A stretch of DNA of 64,000 bases from assembly GCF_051859565.1 (NCBI RefSeq), contig NZ_JBHYFK010000002.1, positions 62,001-126,000 on the forward strand, given 5' to 3'. Positions within the stretch are counted from its first letter, which is position 1, and each line of letters opens with the position of its first letter. Both the position numbers and the translations under genes were made by a program. Source of the stretch: Glycocaulis sp051859565. GTDB lineage: Bacteria; Pseudomonadota; Alphaproteobacteria; Caulobacterales; Maricaulaceae. The notes beneath the pieces are model-generated. The model did no database searches and was not told where the DNA came from. It saw only the letters and a program-made list of their open reading frames with translations. Positions 31,755 through 40,982 of the stretch are shown piece by piece.

Positions 31755-33923
31755 TTAAGCGGCCAGATCAAACCTGTCGGCGTTCATCACCTTGGTCCAG
31801 GCCGCCACGAAGTCTTTGACGAACTTCTCCTTGCTGTCGTCCTGAGCGTAGACTTCCGCATAGGCGCGAAGGATCGAGTTCGAACCGAAGGTCAGGTCGA
31901 CCTCGGTAGCGGAGAACTTTTCCTTGCCCGTCTTGCGGTCGATCACCGCATAGCTGCCATCCCCCTTCTTCTCCCAGCGGTTCGACATGTCGACCAGATG
32001 AGCGAAGAAGTCATTGGTCAGCTGTCCGGGCCGGTCGGTGAATACGCCGTGGCTAGTGCCGCCATGATTGGTGCCGAGCACGCGCATACCGCCCACGAGC
32101 ACGGTCATTTCAGGGGCAGTCAGGCCCATGAGCTGACTGCGGTCGATCAGCAATTCCATCGGCTTGGTGTCAAACTTGCCCTTCAGCCAGTTGCGGAAGC
32201 CGTCATGGATGGGTTCGAGCGGTTCAAAGCTCTTGGCGTCAGTCTGCTCAGCCGAGGCATCGCCGCGGCCCGGTGCGAAGGGCACTTCGATGCTGACGCC
32301 TGCCGCCTTGGCCGCCTGCTCGATGCCGACATTGCCGGCCAGCACGATCACGTCTGCAAGGCTGGCACCGGTTTCCTTCGCGATCGGTTCGAGCACCGAG
32401 AGAACCTTGGCCAGACGCCCTGGCTCATTGCCTTCCCAGTCTTTCTGGGGGGCAAGGCGGATGCGCGCGCCATTGGCGCCGCCGCGCATGTCAGAGCCGC
32501 GATAGGTGCGGGCACTGTCCCAGGCGGTGGAGACCATTTCGGCGATAGAAAGCCCGCTGGCGGCGATCTTCGCCTTCACGGCCTTCACATCATAGCCGGT
32601 CGGGCCGGCCGGGATGGGATCCTGCCAGATCAGGTCCTCTTGCGGCACGTCCGGACCGATATAGCGCACTTTCGGGCCCATATCGCGGTGGGTCAGCTTG
32701 AACCAGGCGCGGGCGAAGGTGTCGCGGAAGTATTCCGGATCGGCGCGGAACTTCTCGATGATCTTGCGGTAGGTGGGGTCCACCTTCATCGCCATGTCCG
32801 CATCGGTCATCATCGGCATGGTGCGGACGGACGGGTCCTCCACATCCACCGGCATGTCCTCTTCTGCGATCTCGACCGGCTTCCACTGCCATGCGCCGGC
32901 CGGGCTCTTGGTCAGCTCCCACTCATGGTCGAGCAGCATGTCGAAATAGCCCATGTCGAACTTGGTCGGATGGGTCGTCCAGGCGCCTTCAATGCCGCTG
33001 GTGATGGTGTCGCGGCCAAAGCCCGTGCCGCCGGCATTGGCCCAGCCAAAGCCTTGCGCCTCAACGCCGACAGCTTCCGGGTCCGGGCCAATCGTCGATG
33101 CGTCACCATTGCCGTGGGCCTTGCCGACGGTGTGGCCACCGGCGGTAAGGGCGGCGGTTTCCTCGTCATCCATCGCCATACGCTCGAAGGTGACGCGGAC
33201 CGCCTGCGCGGTCTTCATCGGGTCCGGCTTGCCGTTCACCCCTTCCGGATTGACGTAGATGAGGCCCATCTGCACGGCGGCGAGCGTCTTGTGCAGGGAG
33301 GTTTCATCGTCGCTTTCATAGCGTTGCTTGGCCAGCCATTCGGTTTCCGAGCCCCAGTTGATGTCATTCTCGGGGTGCCAGATATCCTCGCGGCCGAAAG
33401 CGAAGCCGAAGGTTTTCAGCCCCATGGATTCATAGGCGATATTGCCGGCCAGGATCATCAGGTCCGCCCAGCTGATCTTGTTGCCGTACTTCTTCTTGAT
33501 CGGCCAGAGCAGGCGGCGGGCCTTGTCCAGGCTGACATTATCCGGCCAGGAATTCAGCGGGGCAAAGCGCTGATTGCCGGTACCCCCGCCGCCGCGGCCA
33601 TCCGACATGCGATAGGAGCCGGCTGCGTGCCAGGCCATGCGCACCATCAGTCCGCCATAATGGCCCCAGTCGGCTGGCCACCAGTCCTGGCTGTCCGTCA
33701 TGAGGGCATGCAGATCTTTCTTCAGGGCTTCGACGTCGAGCTTTTTGAGTTCCTCGCGATAGTTGAAGCCTTTCCCAAGCGGATTGGTTTTGGTGTCGTG
33801 CTGATGCAGGATGTCGAAATTGAGTGCTTCCGGCCACCACGAGGTAACCGAGCTGCTCCTGGCGGTAATGCTGCCGTGCATGACGGGGCATTTGCCCGCC
33901 ATCTTCGCTTCGTTTCCGTCCAT
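31755..33923 (-). CDS. katG: Catalase-peroxidase
   Basis: KatG removes hydrogen peroxide by catalase and peroxidase activity and holds heme b. The 722-residue protein has the distal triad in VRMAWHAAGSYR (Arg95, Trp98, His99), the tyrosine in GLIYVNPEG that links to Trp and Met in the family's covalent adduct, and the proximal-heme segment with GGHTVGKAHG (histidine ligand). The second half is the usual duplicated non-heme domain. I chose the ATG at 33923 (MDGNEAK) since GGGAG precedes it by seven bases; an ATG at 33938 or a frame to 34016 would lengthen it. A possible OxyR-type site lies about 76 bases upstream. Confidence 0.96.
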   Translation of the reverse strand: MDGNEAKMAGKCPVMHGSITARSSSVTSWWPEALNFDILHQHDTKTNPLGKGFNYREELKKLDVEALKKDLHALMTDSQDWWPADWGHYGGLMVRMAWHAAGSYRMSDGRGGGGTGNQRFAPLNSWPDNVSLDKARRLLWPIKKKYGNKISWADLMILAGNIAYESMGLKTFGFAFGREDIWHPENDINWGSETEWLAKQRYESDDETSLHKTLAAVQMGLIYVNPEGVNGKPDPMKTAQAVRVTFERMAMDDEETAALTAGGHTVGKAHGNGDASTIGPDPEAVGVEAQGFGWANAGGTGFGRDTITSGIEGAWTTHPTKFDMGYFDMLLDHEWELTKSPAGAWQWKPVEIAEEDMPVDVEDPSVRTMPMMTDADMAMKVDPTYRKIIEKFRADPEYFRDTFARAWFKLTHRDMGPKVRYIGPDVPQEDLIWQDPIPAGPTGYDVKAVKAKIAASGLSIAEMVSTAWDSARTYRGSDMRGGANGARIRLAPQKDWEGNEPGRLAKVLSVLEPIAKETGASLADVIVLAGNVGIEQAAKAAGVSIEVPFAPGRGDASAEQTDAKSFEPLEPIHDGFRNWLKGKFDTKPMELLIDRSQLMGLTAPEMTVLVGGMRVLGTNHGGTSHGVFTDRPGQLTNDFFAHLVDMSNRWEKKGDGSYAVIDRKTGKEKFSATEVDLTFGSNSILRAYAEVYAQDDSKEKFVKDFVAAWTKVMNADRFDLAA

Positions 33924-33998
33924 GTGAAAATCTCCCATCGTGGTGGCGTGTCTTGAGGGGCAGACGCGCAACGTGCATGAGGGCGTGCCCAGCGCCCG

Positions 33999-34013
33999 GT
34001 AGGCTATCTCTAT
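33999..34013 (-). promoter_or_regulatory. Possible OxyR half-site upstream of katG
   Basis: On the minus strand ATAG-N7-CTAC matches one dimer half of the OxyR motif (ATAG-N7-CTAT) with one difference, about 76 bases before the katG ATG. The second half expected for a tetramer is not seen, so support is weak. Confidence 0.3.
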
Positions 34014-34156
34014 CAAGCGGGGCGTGCGAAATTAAATCGATTATCCTGATTGGCGGTATAGTCCGGGTTTATGCTGCACGCGCGAAGTAGAGAATTTCTT
34101 TATGGATTGCGATTGGCTCGCAAGTCGGGTTGGCGGGTGTTGGGGGAATTTTCCGG

Positions 34157-35080
34157 ATGAAGAACAAGGGGCTGGGTCTGGCGGTGGTGCTGTCCGGGAT
34201 GGCGAGCCTTGCCGCTTGCAGCGATGAACCGGCTATCGAGGCCTGCCTGCCTGTGACGCTTCCGGACCCCGCCGCGCTGGCATCGGGCATGGTCTGGGTG
34301 CCGGCCGGCACAGTCCAGCTGGGATCGGAGGACTTCTTCCCTGAAGAGCGCCCGGTGCGCACCGCGGACGTGGACGGCTTCTGGATCGGCATTCACGAGG
34401 TCACCAATGGCGAGTTCGCCGCCTTCGTGGAGGCGACGGGCTATGTGACGCTGGCTGAGCGCGAAGGCCCGGATGCGGGCGGGGGCGGCGTGTTTGGCCC
34501 CGGCGTGCAGGTGCGCGACTGGTCGGATATCCGCACCTGGTGGCGGTTTGATCCGCGCGCGAGCTGGCGGCAGCCACAGGGGCGCTCCAGCACGATTGAG
34601 GGCCGCGATAGCTGGCCCGTGGTCCAGATCGCCTACGAGGATGCGCTGGCCTATGCGCGCTGGCGCGGCCATGATCTGCCCGGCGAAGCCGAATGGGAGC
34701 ATGCCGCGCGCGGCGGCATTGATGGTGCGCCTTATGTCTGGGGCGACGAGATGCGCCCGGACGGGGCCTATATGGCCAATCACTGGCAGGGCGCGTTTCC
34801 GGTGCAGGACAGCGGCGCGGACGGTCACGCCGGTCTTGCCCCCGTGGGCTGCTATGCGCCCAACGGGTACGGGCTCTACGACATGGCGGGCAATGTCTGG
34901 GAATGGACGCAGGACGAATGGGAGCAGCCGGGCTTCCGCGTCATCAAGGGCGGGTCATTCCTGTGCTCGGACAGCTATTGCCATCGCTACCGTCCGGCGG
35001 CGCGCCAGCCGGGCGATGAGCGCTTTTCCACCGAGCATCTGGGCTTCCGCACGATCTGGCGTGGACCAGCGCCGGACTGA
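34157..35080 (+). CDS. Formylglycine-generating enzyme (sulfatase-modifying factor), lipoprotein
   Basis: The 307-residue protein has an FGE/SUMF1 sulfatase-modifying domain. FGE oxidises the Cys of CxPxR in sulfatases to formylglycine. The two catalytic cysteines are in GGSFLCSDSYCHRYR (Cys270 and Cys275), the same spacing as the copper-binding pair of human SUMF1, so it should be active rather than one of the many catalytically dead family members. The MVWVPAG start, PGEAEWEHAARGG and YDMAGNVWEWTQD segments are standard. The N-terminus is a lipoprotein signal with lipobox LAAC, which puts the enzyme in the periplasm. GGGGAA lies ahead of ATG 34157. Its TGA directly abuts the stop of a convergent sulfatase gene; two Cys-type sulfatases follow. 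Confidence 0.93.
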   Translation: MKNKGLGLAVVLSGMASLAACSDEPAIEACLPVTLPDPAALASGMVWVPAGTVQLGSEDFFPEERPVRTADVDGFWIGIHEVTNGEFAAFVEATGYVTLAEREGPDAGGGGVFGPGVQVRDWSDIRTWWRFDPRASWRQPQGRSSTIEGRDSWPVVQIAYEDALAYARWRGHDLPGEAEWEHAARGGIDGAPYVWGDEMRPDGAYMANHWQGAFPVQDSGADGHAGLAPVGCYAPNGYGLYDMAGNVWEWTQDEWEQPGFRVIKGGSFLCSDSYCHRYRPAARQPGDERFSTEHLGFRTIWRGPAPD

Positions 35081-36838
35081 TCAGCGCTGGCGGCGTACTA
35101 CGAGGATTACCCCGCCCCCCAATAGCATCACGAAAAGAAGGCCGATACCGGCGAGCATCAGCCCGTGCTGGTCGAGGAAGGCTTTCCAGCCCAGCGCCGC
35201 GATGCGTTCGGCGGCATTGAAGCCCTCTGGCACCGGGATTACGCCCACACGTGCCTCATAGGCGGCATAGGCCTCCATCATGGATGCCAGAATTTCCGGC
35301 TCTGAGGCCGCAAGATCGTGGGCTTCGCCCGGATCAGTGGCCAGGTTGAACAGCCGCCACTGCTCGTCGCCGAAAGGCGGCATGCTGCGTGCCAGCTTCC
35401 AGTCGCCGCGCCAGAGGGCCGACATGCCCGACATTTCAAGGCCCACGGCATCGTCCGGCCCGTAGACCGTGTCCGACTGCCCGGTCAGCACTGGCATGAG
35501 CGAGCGTCCGGTTATCGGTTCGCGTCCGACAAGCGGACGGGCGCCTGCCATGTCCAGCAGGGTCGGGGCGATGTCGGTGACAAAGCTGAAGCCGGAGACA
35601 AGGCCAAGGGTCTCAACCCCCGGCCCTGCGACGATGAGGGGCACGCGTACGCCGCCTTCGCCTGCGTGAAACTTGAACAAGGAGAGCGGTGAGGCAGAGG
35701 CGGTCGCCCATTCCGGGCCGATAAAGGCGTAGGTGCCCTGTTCGCCGAGATTTCCCGGGTTGCGTGAATAGCCCTGCACGGCCAGCCACATGGCAAAGGC
35801 GCGGTTATCGGTGGGGTGATTATATTCCGGGCCATTGTCAGACAGCACGATGACCAGCGTGTTCTCCAGCTGGCCTTGCGCCTCCAGCCAGTACAGAAGC
35901 CGTCCGACATGATGGTCTGCCGCTTCCAGCATGCCGGCGGCTACTTCGCGGCTGGCAATGGCAAACTCGCGCTCGCGCCGGGAGAGGCTGCCCCAATCGC
36001 GCAAGGCCGGCGGTTGCTCCGCCAGCTGCGTACTTTCAGGGACCAGCCCCAACGCGATGGCGGCGCGGCGGCGTTCCTCGCGCAGCACGTCCCAGCCCGC
36101 ATCATAGCGGCCCGCATAGCGCTCGGTGAATTCGCGCGGCGCCTGCAGGGGTATGTGGTTGGCCTGCAGGGATAGCACGGCCAGGAAAGGCCGGTCCGGG
36201 TCGCCTTCGCCGATATAGTCAATCAGCCGGTTGGTGAGAAACTCCGACGAATAGTGCTCGTGGGTAAATTCAAGCACGGGCTCGAAATCCTCCCACCATT
36301 CGGCGCGGGTATAGTGGGGCAGATAGGTGCGGTGCTCCCAGTTATCGGCGCCGGAGGAGTCCAGGATGAAGCTGCGGTCAAAGCCGCGTGCGGCGGGCAG
36401 GGCGGTGGGGGAACGTCCCAGATGCCATTTGCCGGTGATGAAGGCCTGATAGCCTGACGCCTGCAAATGCTCGGCGATGGTGGCAACAGCGGTATTGAGC
36501 TCGCCCTCATGGCCGAACTGGCCCTGATACTCGGGGATGACCATGTGTTCGAGGGTGGGGATGCCGGTACGGTGACTGTCTGCGCCGGTCAACAGCATGG
36601 CACGCGTCGGCGCACAGGTGGGCGCAACGTGAAAATTGGTGAACTGCGCGCCACGCGCCGCCAGCGCGTCCATATTGGGTGTTGCTATCTCGCTGCCATA
36701 GGCGCCCAGATCGGTAAATCCTATATCGTCGAGAATAACGAGCAATATGTTGGGCCGCTCATCGCCGGATGCTGGTGTGCTGAGCGCACCCGCAAGGCAC
36801 AGTGCGGCAAGGACGCGTTTAATTGGGCCAGTAGACAT
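35081..36838 (-). CDS. Cys-type sulfatase with C-terminal membrane anchor
   Basis: This 585-residue protein belongs to the arylsulfatase branch of the alkaline phosphatase superfamily. It has a signal peptide (to about residue 24), metal-binding ILDDIG, and the formylglycine site CAPTR at Cys75 followed by LLTG, plus GKWHLG and VLSDNG for metal and substrate contacts. The end has a transmembrane segment (about the last 25 residues, finishing RRQR), so it is anchored with its catalytic domain in the periplasm. The start overlaps the upstream sulfatase gene by 20 bases (ATG 36838; ATG 36847 also possible). It needs FGE, which is encoded convergently next door. Substrate unknown; sulfated glycans or aryl sulfates are possible. 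Confidence 0.92.
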   Translation of the reverse strand: MSTGPIKRVLAALCLAGALSTPASGDERPNILLVILDDIGFTDLGAYGSEIATPNMDALAARGAQFTNFHVAPTCAPTRAMLLTGADSHRTGIPTLEHMVIPEYQGQFGHEGELNTAVATIAEHLQASGYQAFITGKWHLGRSPTALPAARGFDRSFILDSSGADNWEHRTYLPHYTRAEWWEDFEPVLEFTHEHYSSEFLTNRLIDYIGEGDPDRPFLAVLSLQANHIPLQAPREFTERYAGRYDAGWDVLREERRRAAIALGLVPESTQLAEQPPALRDWGSLSRREREFAIASREVAAGMLEAADHHVGRLLYWLEAQGQLENTLVIVLSDNGPEYNHPTDNRAFAMWLAVQGYSRNPGNLGEQGTYAFIGPEWATASASPLSLFKFHAGEGGVRVPLIVAGPGVETLGLVSGFSFVTDIAPTLLDMAGARPLVGREPITGRSLMPVLTGQSDTVYGPDDAVGLEMSGMSALWRGDWKLARSMPPFGDEQWRLFNLATDPGEAHDLAASEPEILASMMEAYAAYEARVGVIPVPEGFNAAERIAALGWKAFLDQHGLMLAGIGLLFVMLLGGGVILVVRRQR

Positions 36839-38480
36839 ACTCGTCATCCTCGCTCTCGGCCCGGCCGAGTGGCTGGTCGATACTGACAGGCATTTCTGCA
36901 ATCGAAGGCCATAACGGCTCGGCGAGGCCTTGTGCGTGCTCATCCAGAAGAGCGGCCAGCGCGGCCACGCGCTGCGGCTCGGCGGCGGAGAGGTCGTTGC
37001 GCTCTTCGGGGTCATTGGAAAGGTCGAACAGCCAGACGCGTTCAGGGCGCTGTGTGCGTTGCAGCTTCCAGCCCCGGTGGATCACCGCTTCATAATGGCC
37101 GCTGCGCCAGAACAGCGTCTCGCGCGGCTCGCCTTCTGCCTCGCCGGTCAGGAAGGGGGTCAGGTCCACCCCGTCGATTATCCGGTCTGAAGGGATGGCA
37201 GCGCCGCCAAAGCTGGCCAGCGTCGGCGCGAAGTCGATATGCTGGGCAAGGCCCGACATTTCGGTGCCGGGTTCGATAACGCCCGGCCAGCTGACGAAGG
37301 TGGGCACGCGGATGCCGCCGCCAAAGAAGGTCGCCTTCCAGCCCCGATAGGGCGCGTTGATGTCCGGCAGGCCGATATAGTGCGCGCCGCCATTATCGGA
37401 GGTGAAGGCGATGATGGTGTTATCGGCGATACCATTGGCTTCCAGCGCGTCCAGCACCTCGCCAATGCCCCGGTCCAGCGCGCGGATCATGGCGGCATAG
37501 ACCCGCAAGGGGTGATCCTCGATATGGGCGAGGGCGTCATAATCCTCACGCGTGGCCTGCAGGGGCGAGTGGGGCGCCCAGTGCGCCAGATAGAGGAAGA
37601 AGGGCCGGTTGCGGTTGGCCTCGATGGCCTCCACCGCCTCGCGGGTGAAATAGTCGGTCAGATAGCCGTCCGGCGCGAAGCGCGCCGAGTTGTTGTGCGT
37701 CACGGCGGCCCGGCCAATGGCCCAGTAAACCTGATCTATGGGATCGAAATCCTGCCGGGCCTCGACAACGTCCGGCGAACCGGCTGGCGCGTAGAGGAGG
37801 CCGGCCAGCTCCAGGCTTTCATCAAAGCCCTGCCCCAGCGGGTCGGACCCGTTCGTATTGCCCAGATGCCATTTGCCGATATGCATTGTGTGATAGCCCG
37901 CGCCGGACAGCATTTCGGCTATGGTCACCTCCCCGGCCGGCAGACCCATATCGGCAAATTCCGGCATTTCCCGGCCCGCCTCGCGCACCAGGAAGGGGCG
38001 GCGCTCTGTCTGGCCGCGCTCAACATGGCGGATCACTTGCGTCATGCCGGGCGGGGTGGGGGTAAACTCAAAGCCGGTGCGGGCGGGATAGCGTCCGGTC
38101 ATCAGCGCTGCGCGTGACGGTGCGCATGTGCCGCTGGCGGCATAGGCATTGGTCAGCTGCACGCCCGCCCGCGCGATGCGGTCGATATTGGGTGTCGGCA
38201 CCGTCCCGCCCGCCACCCCGCCATGCAGGGTGATGTCATTCCAGCCCAGATCATCGGCAACGATGAGAATGATATTGGGCGCGCGCTCACCCTCAGGAGC
38301 CGTATCTGGTCCGCGCTGCCAGTCCACTGCCCGATTGGGGCCTATCGGGTTGCGGATGTCCTGCACCAGACCTGGCAGATAGATGAAATAGCGGTCGAAC
38401 GCCCAGAAGCCTGCCGCAGCCAGCACGGCAAGCGCCGCGCCTGCGGCCAGTATGACCCGGCCAGGAGTGCTGTTGGGCAT
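36819..38480 (-). CDS. Cys-type sulfatase, N-terminally membrane-anchored
   Basis: This 553-residue sulfatase has an uncleaved-looking N-terminal hydrophobic segment (about residues 8-26), VADDLGWND for metal binding, the modification site CAPSR (Cys119) followed by ALMTGRYPARTG, and GKWHLGN and SDNGG further on. It is the canonical C-x-P-S-R form. It is the first gene of a two-sulfatase operon; its end overlaps the next gene. GGGAGGCGG lies ahead of its ATG. It is divergent from a TetR regulator, whose operator-like palindrome lies in the 103-base gap, so the sulfatases may be under that regulator. Confidence 0.93.
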   Translation of the reverse strand: MPNSTPGRVILAAGAALAVLAAAGFWAFDRYFIYLPGLVQDIRNPIGPNRAVDWQRGPDTAPEGERAPNIILIVADDLGWNDITLHGGVAGGTVPTPNIDRIARAGVQLTNAYAASGTCAPSRAALMTGRYPARTGFEFTPTPPGMTQVIRHVERGQTERRPFLVREAGREMPEFADMGLPAGEVTIAEMLSGAGYHTMHIGKWHLGNTNGSDPLGQGFDESLELAGLLYAPAGSPDVVEARQDFDPIDQVYWAIGRAAVTHNNSARFAPDGYLTDYFTREAVEAIEANRNRPFFLYLAHWAPHSPLQATREDYDALAHIEDHPLRVYAAMIRALDRGIGEVLDALEANGIADNTIIAFTSDNGGAHYIGLPDINAPYRGWKATFFGGGIRVPTFVSWPGVIEPGTEMSGLAQHIDFAPTLASFGGAAIPSDRIIDGVDLTPFLTGEAEGEPRETLFWRSGHYEAVIHRGWKLQRTQRPERVWLFDLSNDPEERNDLSAAEPQRVAALAALLDEHAQGLAEPLWPSIAEMPVSIDQPLGRAESEDDEYVYWPN

Positions 38481-38528
38481 GGATACCGCCTCCCCGTTTT
38501 ACAGGCTTGCCTCGTCGTGCAAGCTCAT

Positions 38529-38552
38529 TAATATACAGTTGTAAAAATATTA
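38529..38552. promoter_or_regulatory. Palindromic operator candidate between sulfatase operon and TetR gene
   Basis: TAATAT-N12-ATATTA spans 38529-38552 and encloses a second dyad TATACA-GT-TGTAAA (one mismatch). It is AT-rich in a GC-rich genome and placed between divergent starts, as expected for a TetR operator; binding is inference. Confidence 0.55.
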
Positions 38553-38583
38553 GCGGCTCCTGTCCAACGGAATCTGAAACGCG

Positions 38584-39255
38584 ATGCCTGACCTGCCTGC
38601 AAATCCGTCCGCAACGCCTGCCCGTCCGGGCCGTCCGGCCAAGATTGCGCCGGATGAGCAGCGCCGCCGGATTCTCGATGCGGCGGCGGCCCGCTTTGCC
38701 CGTCACGGTTTCGAGGGCGCTTCGCTTCGCGATATCGCGGCCGATGCCGGGCTCGCCCACGCCGTGATCCGGCATTTCTTCGGCAGCAAGGATGATCTGT
38801 GGGATGCGGCGGCGGCAGACCTGTTTGGCCAGATGAATGACGCGATGCTGCAGGCGCTGGCAAAGGTGGATATGAATAACCCGCGCGCCCGCATGGAGGC
38901 GCAGGTGCGCGCCACCGTGCTGACGGCCTCGCGCATCCCTTGGCTGGCGGCCTTTGTCATGCAGGCAGGGTTGGCGGGCGGGGAACGCTATGAGAGGCTG
39001 GTCGAGCAGCATTTGCGCCCGGCCTATACTTTCACGCTGGAGCCCTTCTTCCAGCTAAGAGAGGCAGGGCGCGCGCACGCCTTTGACCCGCATTTCCTCT
39101 TCATGCTGTCGACCAATGCGGCCATTGGCCCGTTTGCGCAGAGCGCCAATGCGCGCGCGCTGGCAGGTATGGAATTGTCGGATCCGGATACGGCAGAACG
39201 CTATGCGGACACGCTGATTGCCGTACTCAAGCACGGCGCGCTGCGCCGCGCATAA
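38584..39255 (+). CDS. TetR-family transcriptional regulator
   Basis: The 223-residue protein has an N-terminal TetR helix-turn-helix (RRRILDAAAARFARHGFEGASLRDIAADAGLAHAVIRHFFGSKDDLW, residues about 27-72) after a proline-rich leader, and a helical ligand-binding C-terminal part. TetR proteins usually repress and release DNA on binding a small ligand. It leads an operon with three glutathione-transferase-fold proteins and is divergent from two sulfatases, so it may control detoxification and sulfate-ester use together. The ligand is unknown. Confidence 0.88.
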   Translation: MPDLPANPSATPARPGRPAKIAPDEQRRRILDAAAARFARHGFEGASLRDIAADAGLAHAVIRHFFGSKDDLWDAAAADLFGQMNDAMLQALAKVDMNNPRARMEAQVRATVLTASRIPWLAAFVMQAGLAGGERYERLVEQHLRPAYTFTLEPFFQLREAGRAHAFDPHFLFMLSTNAAIGPFAQSANARALAGMELSDPDTAERYADTLIAVLKHGALRRA

Positions 39256-39278
39256 AAATATTCAGGGAGTGAAATGCC

Positions 39279-40316
39279 ATGATGCCGGGTGAGTATATCG
39301 TCTACGGAGCCGACCCGTCCTACTTCACCCGCAAGGTGGAAGCGGCGCTGCGCTATATGCGCATTCCCCATGCAGCGCGGCCGAAATCGCCCGATGTCAG
39401 CGCCCGGCTGGAAGCGCGCTCCGGCACGCATCTGATCCCGGTCGTGGAAACGCCTGAAGGGTGGGTGATCCACGATTCCACCTACATTATCGAGCTCTTG
39501 CACGCGCGCTTTCCCGCCCATCCGGTCATCCCGGCAAACCCCGTGCAACACATCGCCTGCCGCCTCATGGATGACTGGATCGATGAATGGTTCACGCGTG
39601 CCGCGCTGCACCTGCGCTGGATCGATGATGAGGATGCGGCCATCTGCGCGCGCAAGATCGCCATGGATATGGGTGGCGGCACGCATGAGCGTCCACTGAC
39701 GGAGCAGGAGGAAGCGCAGGTCGCCGCCACAGCTGCCTTCATCCAGCCCTGGGGCCGCAAGGCGATGACCGTAATGGGCGCGGGGCCGGAGTATCAGGAG
39801 GATCTGCGCGCCGAGTTTGCGGGCTTCCTGCAGCAATGTGCAGGGCTTGTCGGCAAGGATGGCGGCCTGTTTGGCCAACGCCTCTCCATGGCCGATCTGG
39901 GCCTGCTCGGCGCCATGAAGGCGCATTTTGCCGCCGATGATTACGCGCGCAATTTCGTGGCTAACGCGGCTCCCGCCATGCTGGACTGGACGGATAAAGT
40001 CTGGGAGCGCCAGGACGAGGGCGAAGGCTGGCTCGCCGGTGATGCGCTGCCAGACGGCATGTCCGGTCTTTTCAGCCTGATGGCCGGCGGTTTCGTGCCC
40101 TACATGATCGCCAACCGGGCGGCGCTGAAAGCCGGTGAGAAGTCCTCGTACTTCACGATCTCCAGCGGGCAGGAAGTGCGGATGATGACCCGCAAGCCGG
40201 TGGAGGACACCCGCCTTGCCACCAAGGCCGCGATTGATGCCCTTCGCGAAACGGATCGCGGACACGTGCGTGAACTGCTGGGCGATCACGGCCTTCTGGC
40301 CGCTTACGAGGATTAG
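39279..40316 (+). CDS. Glutathione S-transferase-like protein
   Basis: This 345-residue protein has an N-terminal thioredoxin-like GST domain (EYIVYGADPSYFTRKVEAALRYM; HLIPVVETPEGWVIHDSTYIIELL) and an all-helical C-terminal domain that is much longer than in ordinary GSTs of 200-230 residues. It lies 23 bases after the TetR gene, with GGGAG ahead of ATG 39279, and only 3 bases before the next GST gene. Canonical GST activity is not certain; the family also includes proteins of unknown role. Confidence 0.8.
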   Translation: MMPGEYIVYGADPSYFTRKVEAALRYMRIPHAARPKSPDVSARLEARSGTHLIPVVETPEGWVIHDSTYIIELLHARFPAHPVIPANPVQHIACRLMDDWIDEWFTRAALHLRWIDDEDAAICARKIAMDMGGGTHERPLTEQEEAQVAATAAFIQPWGRKAMTVMGAGPEYQEDLRAEFAGFLQQCAGLVGKDGGLFGQRLSMADLGLLGAMKAHFAADDYARNFVANAAPAMLDWTDKVWERQDEGEGWLAGDALPDGMSGLFSLMAGGFVPYMIANRAALKAGEKSSYFTISSGQEVRMMTRKPVEDTRLATKAAIDALRETDRGHVRELLGDHGLLAAYED

Positions 40317-40319
40317 GCC

Positions 40320-40982
40320 ATGCTGGAGCTTTACACCGCGCCGACGCCCAATGGCTGGAAAATCTCCATCGCGCTGGAGGAGCTGGGCCTGCCCTATCAG
40401 GTGCATGTGCTGCAGCTTCTAAAGGGCGAGCAGAAAGCGCCGGACTATCTGAAGATCAATCCCAATGGCCGCATCCCGGCGCTGGTCGACCACGACGAGG
40501 GCGGGCGGGCGATATTTGAATCCGGCGCTATCCTGATGCATCTGGCCGAAAAGACCGGCAAACTCCTGCCTCAGGACGCCGAAGGCCGCTCGCGCGCCAT
40601 CCAGTGGCTGTTCTGGCAGGTAGGCGGGCTGGGGCCGATGCAGGGGCAGGCAAATGTCTTCTTCCGCTATCTGCCGGAGAAAATCCCCCTCGCCATTGAA
40701 CGCTATCAGGGCGAGACGCGCCGCCATTACGAGGTGATGAATACGCGCCTCGCCGAGGCGCCCTATCTGGCGGGCGATGAATACTCCATCGCCGACATTG
40801 CCTGCTTCCCTTGGGTGTTTGGGCATTTCTGGGCCGGTGTGCCACTGGACGGGTTTGACCATCTGCTGGACTGGAAAGCGCGGCTGGAACAGCGCCCGGC
40901 GGTCCTGAAGGGCCTTTCCATTCCGCCCCTTCCAGACCTCTCCAAGCTGCAAAAGGCCGGGCAGGAGCTGGTAAAGCCATGA
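40320..40982 (+). CDS. Glutathione S-transferase (nu-class / YfcG-like)
   Basis: This 220-residue GST starts with YTAPTPNGWKISIALEELGLPY, a pattern of YfcG/YghU-type enzymes that bind two glutathiones and act as disulfide reductases, followed by KINPNGRIPALVD and FESGAILMHLAEK. The C-terminal domain has YSIADIACFPW, typical of GSTs. It is packed directly between the long GST-like gene and the next gene (ATGA overlap). Likely role: reduction of organic disulfides or detoxification of electrophiles. Confidence 0.88.
   Translation: MLELYTAPTPNGWKISIALEELGLPYQVHVLQLLKGEQKAPDYLKINPNGRIPALVDHDEGGRAIFESGAILMHLAEKTGKLLPQDAEGRSRAIQWLFWQVGGLGPMQGQANVFFRYLPEKIPLAIERYQGETRRHYEVMNTRLAEAPYLAGDEYSIADIACFPWVFGHFWAGVPLDGFDHLLDWKARLEQRPAVLKGLSIPPLPDLSKLQKAGQELVKP

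Noticed and set aside
31683..33956. Plus-strand open frame of about 757 codons opposite katG
   Set aside because: Shadow of katG; no motifs, and it would read through the katG terminator hairpin.
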